Source: CAZGQY01 sp964528035
Lineage (GTDB): Bacteria; Pseudomonadota; Gammaproteobacteria; Methylococcales; UBA1147
Assembly (NCBI GenBank): GCA_964528035.1
Contig: CAZGQY010000106.1
Span: forward strand, 1 to 14,889
DNA: 14,889 bases
Direction: 5' to 3'
Shown: positions 1 through 7,517 of the stretch, piece by piece
How the letters are laid out: each line of letters opens with the position of its first letter
Numbering within the stretch: the first letter of the stretch is position 1
Position numbers and translations under genes: made by a program
Notes under the pieces: generated by a model
What the model saw: only the letters and a program-made list of their open reading frames with translations
The model's database searches: none
Told to the model about the DNA's origin: nothing

Positions 1-71
1 TTCCCTGCCGCATACACTTCCTCCACAGATCCCCCATAGAGGGCTGTTTCAATTTAGGGGCAAGTAGTTAC
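1..71. repeat. Repeat X, copy 1 (cut by window start)
   Basis: The first 46 bases match 2466-2511 with a single difference. They comprise the internal GCCGCA arm, a CTTCC segment and the inverted-repeat end that reads CATAGAGGG. The similarity continues more loosely to a GTAGTTAC end at 64-71, whose reverse complement (GTAACTACTTGCCCC) matches the left end of copy 2 (GTAACTACTCGCCCC) at 14 of 15 bases. The left half of this copy lies outside the window. It is a non-coding interspersed inverted-repeat element, and no transposase is present. Confidence 0.75.
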
Positions 72-243
72 GTCTTTTTTTAAATACCTTGTTATTGTTT
101 TATATATCATTTAGCAACCACTCAGCGTAAATTACCCGTGGCTATGAATCATTGATTATTGGGGCTTGTGCAACACGAGGTATTACAGCAGAGTATACAA
201 AGACGTATTGTCGCGTCCCGAACAATCAATAACTTAACCCTAA

Positions 244-402
244 AGAGCGAGCTTTTAATAATATGGGAAAGATTGACGCAGGATTATTGTTTGTCTTCAC
301 GGCGTAGCAACAGGCGCATAGCAGGGCTACGCAACTGTTGCTACGCCGTGAAGACGGACAAAAAGACAAGTCAAGATTCGTATATTATTGAATCCTCGCT
401 CC
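244..402. repeat. Repeat Y, copy 1: MITE-like element with perfect internal palindrome
   Basis: This 159 bp element lies between two TAA trinucleotides (241-243 and 403-405). It is about 93% identical to 2595-2754, with roughly a dozen differences including one single-base indel. The ends are inverted repeats of about 27 bp, from the GAGC side at 244 to the GCTCC side at 402. Inside is a perfect 21 bp inverted repeat, 293-313 against 335-355, with a 21-base loop. There is no transposase gene, so if mobile it would be a non-autonomous element moved in trans. The reading frame that crosses it recurs in copy 2 only because the DNA is repeated; I do not call it a gene. The element ends about 80 bp before kynA and could influence its transcription. 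Confidence 0.82.
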
Positions 403-484
403 TAACCACCCAACTGACTGAGTAGACGCATTTTTTAAATAAAAATCAATTATATCGAGCTTAATAACTATACAAGGACAGCTG

Positions 485-1564
485 ATGACTAATCCTACCA
501 CCCCCCTGTATTATGCTGACTATCTACAGTTAGATGTTCTGCTTGATTCACAACATCCCGCCAGTGCCAGACACGGCCAACCCGCCCATGAGGAATCTCT
601 GTTTATCATTACTCATCAGACCTACGAGTTGTGGTTCAAACAAATCCTACACGAGTTGCATTCAATTCTAAGGCTGTTTGAATCGACCCCACTACAGGAA
701 TCCGAGCTCAATATAATCATCGACCGCCTTCGCCGGATCGTTCATATTCAACGAGTCATTAATCAACAACTATTAATAATGGAAACCATGACTCCTCTGG
801 ATTTTCTGGATTTTCGTGATTTTCTCACCCCCGCATCCGGCTTCCAGAGCGTCCAGTTTCGAGAAATCGAGATACGCCTGGGCTTATCACATCACAAGAA
901 AGCAGTAAGCTTTGGCCGTTTCAATGAGATTGACCGTGACTTTCTTTGCAAAATTGCCAATGAAAAGTCCTTATTTGAGCGATTGGATCAATGGCTATCG
1001 AGAATGCCGTTTTTAAAATTTGAGGATTTCGATTTCTGGACGCAGTACAGTAACGCAGTCGAAAAAATGCTAAATCGTGACCAGAAAACCATAAAAGAAA
1101 ATCCACATATGAACGATACCGAAAAATCTGCAGAGCTAGTTATATTGCAAAATACCCGGCAAAGTTTCGAATGTCTTTTCGATGCCAGGCTTTATAGACA
1201 ACTGCAGCAAAAAGGTGATTTTCGACTCAACCATTCTGCAACACTAGCTGCATTGTTTATCCAGCTATACCGAGGCGAACCTTTGCTTCAGGCACCCTTC
1301 AACCTGCTGAAGCAACTGATGGATATAGATGAACAATTGACTGCCTGGCGAAGTGGTCATGCGATCATGGTGCAACGGATAGTGGGTACAAAAATCGGCA
1401 CCGGTGGCTCCAGTGGCCATAATTATCTCAAATCCACTATTAATCGAAACAGAATTTTCAACGATCTGTTTAATTTATCAACCTATCTGATTCCAAGATC
1501 ACAATTGCCGAAGCTTCCAGACCACCTGAAAAAGTATCTTGGCTTTTATCAACCGAGAAAGTGA
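485..1564 (+). CDS. kynA: Tryptophan 2,3-dioxygenase, long eukaryote-like form
   Basis: Heme dioxygenase that opens the indole ring of L-tryptophan to N-formylkynurenine, the first step of the kynurenine pathway; cytosolic. The 359-residue protein shows the distal-heme segment HQTYELWFKQIL with H44, the substrate-carboxylate arginine region DFRDFL (R111) followed by SGFQS and QFRE, the proximal heme ligand in WRSGH (H292), and the GTGGSSG loop (305-311; T306). The C-terminal third, including MDIDEQLTAWR and FNLSTYLIPR, closely resembles animal TDO as I remember it. Many bacterial KynA proteins are only about 260-290 residues, so this is a long form. The start is set by AAGGA at 474-478, six bases before ATG. 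No kynB or kynU is nearby, so the gene stands alone. The family assignment is secure. Confidence 0.97.
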   Translation: MTNPTTPLYYADYLQLDVLLDSQHPASARHGQPAHEESLFIITHQTYELWFKQILHELHSILRLFESTPLQESELNIIIDRLRRIVHIQRVINQQLLIMETMTPLDFLDFRDFLTPASGFQSVQFREIEIRLGLSHHKKAVSFGRFNEIDRDFLCKIANEKSLFERLDQWLSRMPFLKFEDFDFWTQYSNAVEKMLNRDQKTIKENPHMNDTEKSAELVILQNTRQSFECLFDARLYRQLQQKGDFRLNHSATLAALFIQLYRGEPLLQAPFNLLKQLMDIDEQLTAWRSGHAIMVQRIVGTKIGTGGSSGHNYLKSTINRNRIFNDLFNLSTYLIPRSQLPKLPDHLKKYLGFYQPRK

Positions 1565-1581
1565 GCACCACAAGGGTTTAC

Positions 1582-1815
1582 ATGAAAAATGCTTGCACAC
1601 AAGAAAACGCCGCAGCAACACAGTCCTGTTATTGCCACGGCGCAGAAGTGCGTCGATGTGAAAAAATCATCCCATATTCCTGGGTGCAGTCCAGGCACCC
1701 GGATTTCACCATGAATTCATCCTTGATAAATGCATTCCGATTGCTTGTCTGGATAACTCTTTCAGTACCTATACTACCGACTAGTTTATTTAAATACTGT
1801 CAGAAATTACCATAA
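1582..1815 (+). CDS. Doubtful small ORF after kynA
   Basis: This 77-codon frame starts at ATG 1582, preceded by AAGGG at 1572-1576 with a five-base spacer. An in-frame GTG at 1561 would overlap the kynA stop by four bases, a typical translational-coupling geometry. The predicted product has several cysteines in its N-terminal half and one hydrophobic stretch near the C-terminus (LINAFRLLVWITLSVPI), which could be a membrane segment. I recognise no family. Composition and length are compatible with a chance ORF in a 3' untranslated region. It is listed because of the ribosome binding site and the spacing, not because of homology. Confidence 0.25.
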   Translation: MKNACTQENAAATQSCYCHGAEVRRCEKIIPYSWVQSRHPDFTMNSSLINAFRLLVWITLSVPILPTSLFKYCQKLP

Positions 1816-1968
1816 AAAATATGAATTATTCACATTTTTAACGGGTGAATTTCAAATTCATTAATATCAAACTCTCCGTGTGAACCCAATTACAATATCC
1901 ACTATGGAGAAATTCAAACAATCGGTTTATCGTAACGATGGTAAAAATTCCTTGCTCCTTAATACAAA

Positions 1969-2283
1969 TTATTTCGACAAACTAACGATATGATCCACAG
2001 CGGACTTGACATCATCGTCACTCAAGCCCGCGTTTCCACCTTTGGGAGGCATCATACCAGTACCTCCCTGGAATCCGTCGATTGCGTGGCTATATAAAGT
2101 ATCCGTACCTTGTGCCAAGCGGGCAGCCCACGCCGTTTTATTTCCGATTTTTGGGGCACCGGCAATGGCATTGTCGTGGCACATAGCACAAGATTTACTG
2201 TAAATTGCTTTGCCGTCTGCAAATACCGTGTTGCTGAATAGCAAAGTTATAAATCCCATAGCGGTAAATTTATTCAAGATCAT
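1969..2283 (-). CDS. Small periplasmic c-type cytochrome (cytochrome c5-like)
   Basis: A 104-residue class I cytochrome c, probably a soluble periplasmic electron carrier. Residues 1-22 form a signal peptide with likely cleavage after VFA, giving a mature protein starting DGKAIY. The heme attachment site is CAMCH (C32, C35, H36). It is followed by GAPKIG and by MMPPKGGN, where M78 is the probable distal iron ligand, and then by a C-terminal helix with the LSDDDVKSAVDHIV pattern. This order and spacing match the cytochrome c5 / CccA group. A strong ribosome site, AGGAGG (2291-2296), stands seven bases before ATG. It converges with kynA and has its own promoter candidate. The physiological partner cannot be told from the context. 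Confidence 0.93.
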   Translation of the reverse strand: MILNKFTAMGFITLLFSNTVFADGKAIYSKSCAMCHDNAIAGAPKIGNKTAWAARLAQGTDTLYSHAIDGFQGGTGMMPPKGGNAGLSDDDVKSAVDHIVSLSK

Positions 2284-2340
2284 AGTCTGGCCTCCTAAAT
2301 ATTGCGGATAATCAATTGAGTAACCTTAAGTTACAGCTCT

Positions 2341-2369
2341 ATGATAGTGCATACCAGTGATTGTGTCAG
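2341..2369 (-). promoter_or_regulatory. Candidate sigma70 promoter of the cytochrome gene
   Basis: Read on the minus strand, CTGACA (2364-2369) and TATCAT (2341-2346) each match the sigma70 consensus at five of six positions and are separated by exactly 17 bp. Just downstream of the -10 box lies a palindrome, GTAAC-CTTAA-GTTAC (2320-2334), where an operator could sit. Repeat X begins about 20 bp upstream of the -35 box. Confidence 0.5.
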
Positions 2370-2390
2370 GCCAATAAATATTCTTTAATT

Positions 2391-2535
2391 GTAACTACTC
2401 GCCCCTCTATGGGTGATCTGTTCCGGAAGGCGCCGTAAATACATCCTTGTAGGCTTGGATGCGGCTTCCCTGCCGCATACACTTCCTCCACAGATCCCCC
2501 ATAGAGGGGTGTTTCGATAGGAAGGCAAGAGTTAC
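2391..2535. repeat. Repeat X, copy 2 (complete inverted-repeat element)
   Basis: The core inverted repeat pairs 2400-2429 with 2482-2511: thirty bases per arm, about five mismatches, sharing the CCCCTCTATGGG and GATCTGT blocks. Outside it, GTAACTACTCGCC at the left end (2391-2403) has a looser counterpart ending GTTAC at 2535. Between the arms are GCGCCGTAAATACATCC and a small hairpin with arms TGCGGC and GCCGCA (2460-2477). This GCCGTAAATACATCC style recalls interspersed repeats of marine gammaproteobacteria; that is memory, not a search. It is non-coding. Confidence 0.78.
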
Positions 2536-2594
2536 CTTTAATTCTAAAAGAAAAATTGACTTCGAAAACTACAATCAGACCACTATGAGAATAA

Positions 2595-2754
2595 GGAGCG
2601 AGGTTTTAATAATATGCGAAAGATTGACGCAGGATTATTGTTTGTCTTCAAGGCGTAGCAACAGGCGCATAGCAGGGCTACGCAACGGTTGCTACAACGC
2701 AGTAGACGGACTATAAGACAAGTCAAGATTCGTATATTATTGAATCCTTGCTCC
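2595..2754. repeat. Repeat Y, copy 2: MITE-like element
   Basis: A 160 bp element flanked by TAA on both sides (2592-2594 and 2755-2757). Adding one flanking base per side, its ends AGGAGCGAGG and CCTTGCTCCT are the start of terminal inverted repeats matching at about 23 of 27 positions. It has the same orientation as copy 1. The central palindrome has decayed here: the right arm differs at several positions from the perfect arm of copy 1, while the left arm has one change. That suggests this copy is older or not under selection for the stem. Confidence 0.82.
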
Positions 2755-2757
2755 TAA

Positions 2758-3188
2758 GGTCACTTTTAAACAACAGTTGAGGCAAAAGAAAACGCCGAAG
2801 TGGGATTCGATGGGGACCGATCCACTCCGGCGCAAGAGCTGAGGAGGTTAGATATAATGCTACTATTTGGAAACGCAATTGCGCTCCCGGTAAATCGAGG
2901 GACAATCCTTTGCCCGTTCTGAATTCCTTTGATTGTTATGATAACCCTCTGTCTCTTCAAATTCTGTCAGCTATTACCGAAAAAACTGTGAACTATTCAC
3001 CTTATGTCCTTGTCCTGATACAGGCACAATACAATCGTTACTCTGTCCAGGTTGTATTGACCGGAATATTAGCCGATAAGCGACCATCTGCGTGTTGCAC
3101 CCGCTTGACTCGCGCAACTAGTCCAACGCTGCACCTGGCAACCGACCACTTCTGACTCGTTCTACTTATCCCAAAACCTTAGAGCCTT
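2758..3188. other. Gene-poor stretch between repeat Y and the nrdB terminator
   Basis: I see no recognisable gene here. It contains an imperfect inverted repeat of about 16 bp (2793-2809 against 2817-2832, arms beginning and ending CGCCG and CGGCG). Shortly after comes a consensus AGGAGG (2842-2847), nine bases before an ATG that opens a 21-codon frame (2857-2922). Neither has a known homologue that I recognise. Frames on both strands are short and their translations match nothing I know. It could be decayed mobile DNA, a small RNA locus, or a leader-type peptide without a downstream gene on the same strand. Confidence 0.5.
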
Positions 3189-3213
3189 AAAAAAAAGCGG
3201 GCTCTAGGCCCGC
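3189..3213 (-). terminator. Intrinsic terminator of the nrdAB operon
   Basis: On the minus strand, GCGGGC and GCCCGC form a six-base-pair GC stem (3208-3213 with 3197-3202) around a five-base loop and are followed at once by eight T residues (complement of 3189-3196). It lies 16 bases after the nrdB stop codon. Confidence 0.92.
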
Positions 3214-3229
3214 CTGGATCGCTGGCCGC

Positions 3230-4525
3230 TTAATCCCAATTTAACGCACCACCTGTTTGATATTCTGTTACTCGCGTTTCAAAAAAGTTTTTTTCTTTCT
3301 TTAGATCTAAAATCTCACTCATCCATGGAAATGGATTACTCGCTCCCGGATACTGCTCAGGCAACCCTATTTGTGAGCATCGACGATTAGCTATAAATTG
3401 AAGGTACTCCTCAAACATCGAAGCATTCAAACCAAGTACTCCACGTGGCATTGTATCCTTTGCATACTGGGTTTCTATTTCTACGGCTTCCCGAATCATT
3501 TGAGCCATTTCATTTTTGAATAGCGAATCCCACAAATGTGGATTTTCTAATTTGATTTGATTTATCACATCAATACCAAAATTCATATGCATGGATTCAT
3601 CACGCAGTATGTACTGAAACTGTTCGGCGGTTCCTGTCATCTTATTCCGCCGCCCCATAGATAATACCTGCACAAAACCAACATAGAAGAATATGCCTTC
3701 GAACACGACATAAAAGGCGATCAATTCGCGCAATAATTTTTGATCATTCTCCGGTGTACCGGTATGAAAATCCGGATCACTCAAATGTTGAGTAAACGGT
3801 AATGCCCATTCTGCCTTGCGAGCAACAGCCGGTACTTCACGATACATATTAAAAACTTCGCCTTCGTCCATACCCAAAGATTCCACTACGTATTGATACG
3901 CGTGGGTATGTACTGCTTCTTCAAAAGACTGACGCAGCAAATACTGCCGACATTCCGGATTCGTTATATGGCGATAAACCGCGAGTACAAGGTTGTTCGC
4001 AACCAGCGAATCGGCAGTGGAAAAAAACCCGAGGTTTCGCATAATGATCATACGCTCATCTGGAGTAAGCCCATTCTTATCTTTCCACAGCGCAATATCT
4101 GCGGTCATATTAATTTCCTGTGGCATCCAGTGATTTGCGCAGCCATCCAGATATTTCTGCCAGGCCCAATCGTATTTAAATGGAACCAGTTGATTTAAAT
4201 CTGCCCGACAATTGATGATTTTTTTATCGTCAACACAGATTCTTTCCGCACCCATCTTCAGGTCTTCAAGACCGATATTACCTTGCTCGGTAAGTTTTTC
4301 TTTTTGCTCCTGTAACTGACCAAAATACCCATCGATAGGCGGTTCGGATAATTTTTGCGTGTCTGTATCAATATCTAATACTGGAACAAACGTAGACTGG
4401 CTCTCCGTATTAACCACCGAACCGGGATTGAAATGTAAAATCTGCTCTGCATTCATTCGTTCCGAATGCAACGCATCTTCTCCAGGTTTTTTACGTTCAC
4501 CGAGCGGGTCATCCCAATTTAGCAT
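3230..4525 (-). CDS. nrdB: Class Ia ribonucleotide reductase, beta subunit (radical-generating)
   Basis: Supplies the tyrosyl radical, through a di-iron site, that NrdA needs to reduce ribonucleoside diphosphates; cytosolic. The 431-residue protein shows the full ligand set: D143 (TADIALW), E203 and H206 in EEAVHTHAY, E276 (VVFEGIFFY), then E310 and H313 (LRDESMH). Y210, four residues after H206, is the radical tyrosine. It is longer than E. coli NrdB (376 residues), mainly through roughly 100 extra N-terminal residues before the core. The C-terminus ends TGGALNWD, and this tail normally docks on NrdA. The start has GGAG (4534-4537) with an eight-base spacer. It lies 72 bp after nrdA on the same strand, so the two are co-transcribed. 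No key residue is missing. Confidence 0.98.
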   Translation of the reverse strand: MLNWDDPLGERKKPGEDALHSERMNAEQILHFNPGSVVNTESQSTFVPVLDIDTDTQKLSEPPIDGYFGQLQEQKEKLTEQGNIGLEDLKMGAERICVDDKKIINCRADLNQLVPFKYDWAWQKYLDGCANHWMPQEINMTADIALWKDKNGLTPDERMIIMRNLGFFSTADSLVANNLVLAVYRHITNPECRQYLLRQSFEEAVHTHAYQYVVESLGMDEGEVFNMYREVPAVARKAEWALPFTQHLSDPDFHTGTPENDQKLLRELIAFYVVFEGIFFYVGFVQVLSMGRRNKMTGTAEQFQYILRDESMHMNFGIDVINQIKLENPHLWDSLFKNEMAQMIREAVEIETQYAKDTMPRGVLGLNASMFEEYLQFIANRRCSQIGLPEQYPGASNPFPWMSEILDLKKEKNFFETRVTEYQTGGALNWD

Positions 4526-4597
4526 TTTTTAATCTCCAGTTTTTGGTAGGGTGAATCGATGGGTCTACTTCAAAATCCGAATAAGGCGTATCCAAAA

Positions 4598-7456
4598 TTA
4601 CTGACAAGCCTCACAATCCGGATCGAGAATCGAACAGGCTTTAGGGGCTTCTTCATCAGTTTCCAATTGCACCGCGTTTAAGCGGCCATCTGCAAGTGTG
4701 CTTTTTTCAACATGAGTGGCGCCCATACTTCTAAGGTAATATGTGGTTTTCAATCCACGTATCCAGGCTAATTTATACAATGAGTCCAGCTTTTTACCGT
4801 CTGGGTGCGACATATAAAGATTCAACGACTGCCCTTGATCGATCCATTTTTGCCGCCTGGAAGCAGCTTCAACCAGCCACCGGGGGTCAATTTCAAAAGC
4901 TGTCGAATACAACTGCTTCAACTCCTCTGGTACTCTTTCTATACGTTGAACGCTGCCATCATAATATTTAAGATCATTAATCATGACCTCATCCCATAAA
5001 TTCAAATGTTTCAAATCCGCGACCAGATACGGGTTAGTCACCGTAAATTCACCGGACAAATTGGATTTCACAAATAAATTCTGATAAGTCGGCTCGATCG
5101 ATTGCGATACACCACATATATTTGAAATGGTTGCAGTTGGTGCAATGGCCATGGTGTTGGAATTACGCATGCCCACTTTTTTAACACGCTTGCGCAAAAC
5201 ATCCCAATTTAGAGTTTGGCTTTCATCAACATCCAGGTATTCACCACGGGCCTTTTTCAAACGTTTTAATGAGTCAATGGGCAAAACACCCTGACTCCAC
5301 AGTGAATCTGGGAATGAGGAATATTGACCACGTTCTTCAGCAAGATCACTTGAGGCTTTTATCGCAAAATAGCTCACGGCCTCCATGATAAGATCGGAAA
5401 ATTCTACTGCACTTTCAGACGCATAAGGTCTTCGTGTCGTATACAAAGCATTCTGAAAACCCATAATGCCGAGACCAACCGGTCGATGACGCATGTTTGA
5501 GCGCCTGGCCTGCGGAACACTATAATAATTATAATCAATCACGTTATCCAACATCCGCATCGCCGTAGATATGGTTTTTTCGAGTTTTTCCATATCCAGT
5601 CCATTTTCAGAAACATGCGCAGCAATATTGACCGACCCAAGATTACAAACGGCTATTTCTGTATCCGAGGTATTCAGTGTAATTTCTGTACACAGGTTGG
5701 AACTGTGCACAATTCCGCAATGCTGTTGAGGCGAACGCAGATTGCAGGGATCCTTAAAAGTAATCCACGGATGGCCTGTTTCAAATAACATGGAAAGAAT
5801 TTTTCGCCACAAACCAAGTGCCGAAACTCGCTTGAAATGAATAATTTCCCCCAGATCGGCTTTTTCCTCGTAGCGTACATAAGCCTTCTCAAACTCCAAT
5901 CCAAAGAGGTCGTGAAGATCTTTCGTGTCGTCCGGAGAGAACAAAGTCCACTCCTTATCTTCCGCCACCCTTTTCATGAATAAGTCCGGAATCCAGTTGG
6001 CTGTATTCATATCATGTGTACGACGCCGATCATCCCCGGTATTTTTACGCAGCTCCAAAAACTCCTCGACATCCAGATGCCAGGTTTCCAGATATGCACA
6101 CATCGCGCCTTTACGTTTTCCACCCTGATTAACAGCAACCGCAGTATCGTTAGCAACTTTAAGAAAGGGTACAACTCCCTGCGATTTGCCATTAGTACCC
6201 TTAATATGCGCGCCCATTGCACGCACCCGAGTCCAGTCATTACCCAACCCACCGGCATACTTAGACAACATGGCATCGTCTTTAATAGCACTAAAAATAC
6301 CATCGAGATCGTCAGGCACAGTGGACAGATAACACGAAGAAAGCTGAGGACGCAGAGTACCCGAATTAAACAGGGTGGGTGTCGAACTCATGAAATCAAA
6401 GCTGGACAGCAATTTATAAAACTCTATCGCCCGTTGATCCCGATCAATTTCATTTATCGCCAAACCCATTGCAACCCGCATAAAAAATGCTTGCGGCAAT
6501 TCGAACCGGGTTTCCTGGTAGTGTATAAAGTAGCGATCATACAATGTCTGCAAGCCTAAATAATTGAATTGCAGGTCACGTTCCGGTTGCAATGCCTGCC
6601 CGAGTTTCTGCAGATCATATTGTTCCAATGTTGGATCGAGTAATTCCTGCTTTGCTCCACGCTGGATATATTCGATGAAATATTCGCTATAGCCTTGCTG
6701 CATGTCCACCAGAGAAGCGGTTGATTTATGTCCGCTCAAAAATGTGAGTGCTTCTGAACGAATATTGTCCAACAGCAAACGCGCCGCGACGAAAGAATAA
6801 TTAGGCTCTTTTTCAATCTGGGTCCTGGCGCTCATAACCAGTGTGGCCCCCAGATTTTCTTCGGGAACACCGTCAAAAATATTACGCAGAGTTTCTTTTA
6901 ATATCCACTCGCTATCGACATTTGAAAGTTCACCACATGCTTCCTGAATAGTCTCATTCAAACGGGCAGTATTTAACGGTTGCTGACTACCATCAGGCAG
7001 CGTTACATGCAGAATATTCTCACTTGTTACTGTCGGTTTTTCATTACTGTCTGCACGCGCTCGACTGCGTTCATCACGATACAACACATAGGATCGGGCT
7101 ACTTTATGGTTACCACTGCGCATCAATGCCAGTTCGACCTGATCCTGAATATCTTCGATATGAACAGTCCCACCGCTGGGCAAGCGGCGCGTCAACGCCT
7201 TAACAATGTGTGCAGTAATTTCAGCGACTGTATCGTGAATCCGGCTACTTGCGGCAGCATTACCACCTTCAACGGCAAGAAATGCTTTAGTAATCGCGAC
7301 GGTTATTTTTTCACTATCAAACGCAGTCACTTTGCTATTGCGGCGAATGACTCGTACCTGACCCGGCGCAACTGACTGTATTTCGCTCGTCAAGGTGGAT
7401 CCAGACGTGGCAGGGGGCGGTGAATTCGAATCAACAACAGCGGTCTCTGGCTCCAT
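4598..7456 (-). CDS. nrdA: Class Ia ribonucleotide reductase, alpha (catalytic) subunit with two ATP-cone regions
   Basis: Reduces ribonucleoside diphosphates to deoxyribonucleotides; cytosolic. The 952-residue protein has an N-terminal ATP-cone at about 33-134 (VRVIRRN through LYRDERSRAR). A second, more diverged cone-like region lies at about 148-236, followed by the ten-stranded barrel. Active-site residues are C375 (QLSSCYLS) and C604 (AVCNLGSVN) as the redox pair, N587-C589-E591 in SSNLCTEI with C589 as the thiyl-radical site, and Y906-Y907 (KTTYYLR) for radical transfer. PTATIS (773-778) is the usual phosphate-binding segment. The C-terminal CEAC pair (C948, C951) receives electrons from thioredoxin or glutaredoxin. 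The length and two cones resemble Pseudomonas NrdA. AGGAGG (7465-7470) lies eight bases before ATG. It is first in the operon with nrdB. It is intact. Confidence 0.98.
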   Translation of the reverse strand: MEPETAVVDSNSPPPATSGSTLTSEIQSVAPGQVRVIRRNSKVTAFDSEKITVAITKAFLAVEGGNAAASSRIHDTVAEITAHIVKALTRRLPSGGTVHIEDIQDQVELALMRSGNHKVARSYVLYRDERSRARADSNEKPTVTSENILHVTLPDGSQQPLNTARLNETIQEACGELSNVDSEWILKETLRNIFDGVPEENLGATLVMSARTQIEKEPNYSFVAARLLLDNIRSEALTFLSGHKSTASLVDMQQGYSEYFIEYIQRGAKQELLDPTLEQYDLQKLGQALQPERDLQFNYLGLQTLYDRYFIHYQETRFELPQAFFMRVAMGLAINEIDRDQRAIEFYKLLSSFDFMSSTPTLFNSGTLRPQLSSCYLSTVPDDLDGIFSAIKDDAMLSKYAGGLGNDWTRVRAMGAHIKGTNGKSQGVVPFLKVANDTAVAVNQGGKRKGAMCAYLETWHLDVEEFLELRKNTGDDRRRTHDMNTANWIPDLFMKRVAEDKEWTLFSPDDTKDLHDLFGLEFEKAYVRYEEKADLGEIIHFKRVSALGLWRKILSMLFETGHPWITFKDPCNLRSPQQHCGIVHSSNLCTEITLNTSDTEIAVCNLGSVNIAAHVSENGLDMEKLEKTISTAMRMLDNVIDYNYYSVPQARRSNMRHRPVGLGIMGFQNALYTTRRPYASESAVEFSDLIMEAVSYFAIKASSDLAEERGQYSSFPDSLWSQGVLPIDSLKRLKKARGEYLDVDESQTLNWDVLRKRVKKVGMRNSNTMAIAPTATISNICGVSQSIEPTYQNLFVKSNLSGEFTVTNPYLVADLKHLNLWDEVMINDLKYYDGSVQRIERVPEELKQLYSTAFEIDPRWLVEAASRRQKWIDQGQSLNLYMSHPDGKKLDSLYKLAWIRGLKTTYYLRSMGATHVEKSTLADGRLNAVQLETDEEAPKACSILDPDCEACQ

Positions 7457-7517
7457 CTAAGTTTCCTCCTGATAAAAATTTGGCAGGCATCAGCCAAAAA
7501 TCTCTGCTACCTTAAAA

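Noticed and set aside
159..425. 88-codon frame sharing a peptide with a frame at 2459-2716
   Set aside because: The shared peptide is the translation of repeat Y; both frames cross non-coding repeats and have different ends.
1681..1710. GGGTGC/GCACCC hairpin downstream of kynA as a terminator
   Set aside because: The stem is short and no T-run follows on either side.
1950..1959. CCTTGCTCCT identical to the right end of repeat Y copy 2, near the 3' end of the cytochrome gene
   Set aside because: Only ten bases match and no other part of the element is present; chance cannot be excluded.
2723..2960. Minus-strand frames in the gene-poor stretch as a transposase remnant
   Set aside because: The translations show no catalytic motif or family pattern I can recognise, so no such call is supported.
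6014..6559. 181-codon plus-strand frame opposite nrdA
   Set aside because: It lies wholly antisense to the well-supported nrdA; its peptide has no recognisable family pattern.
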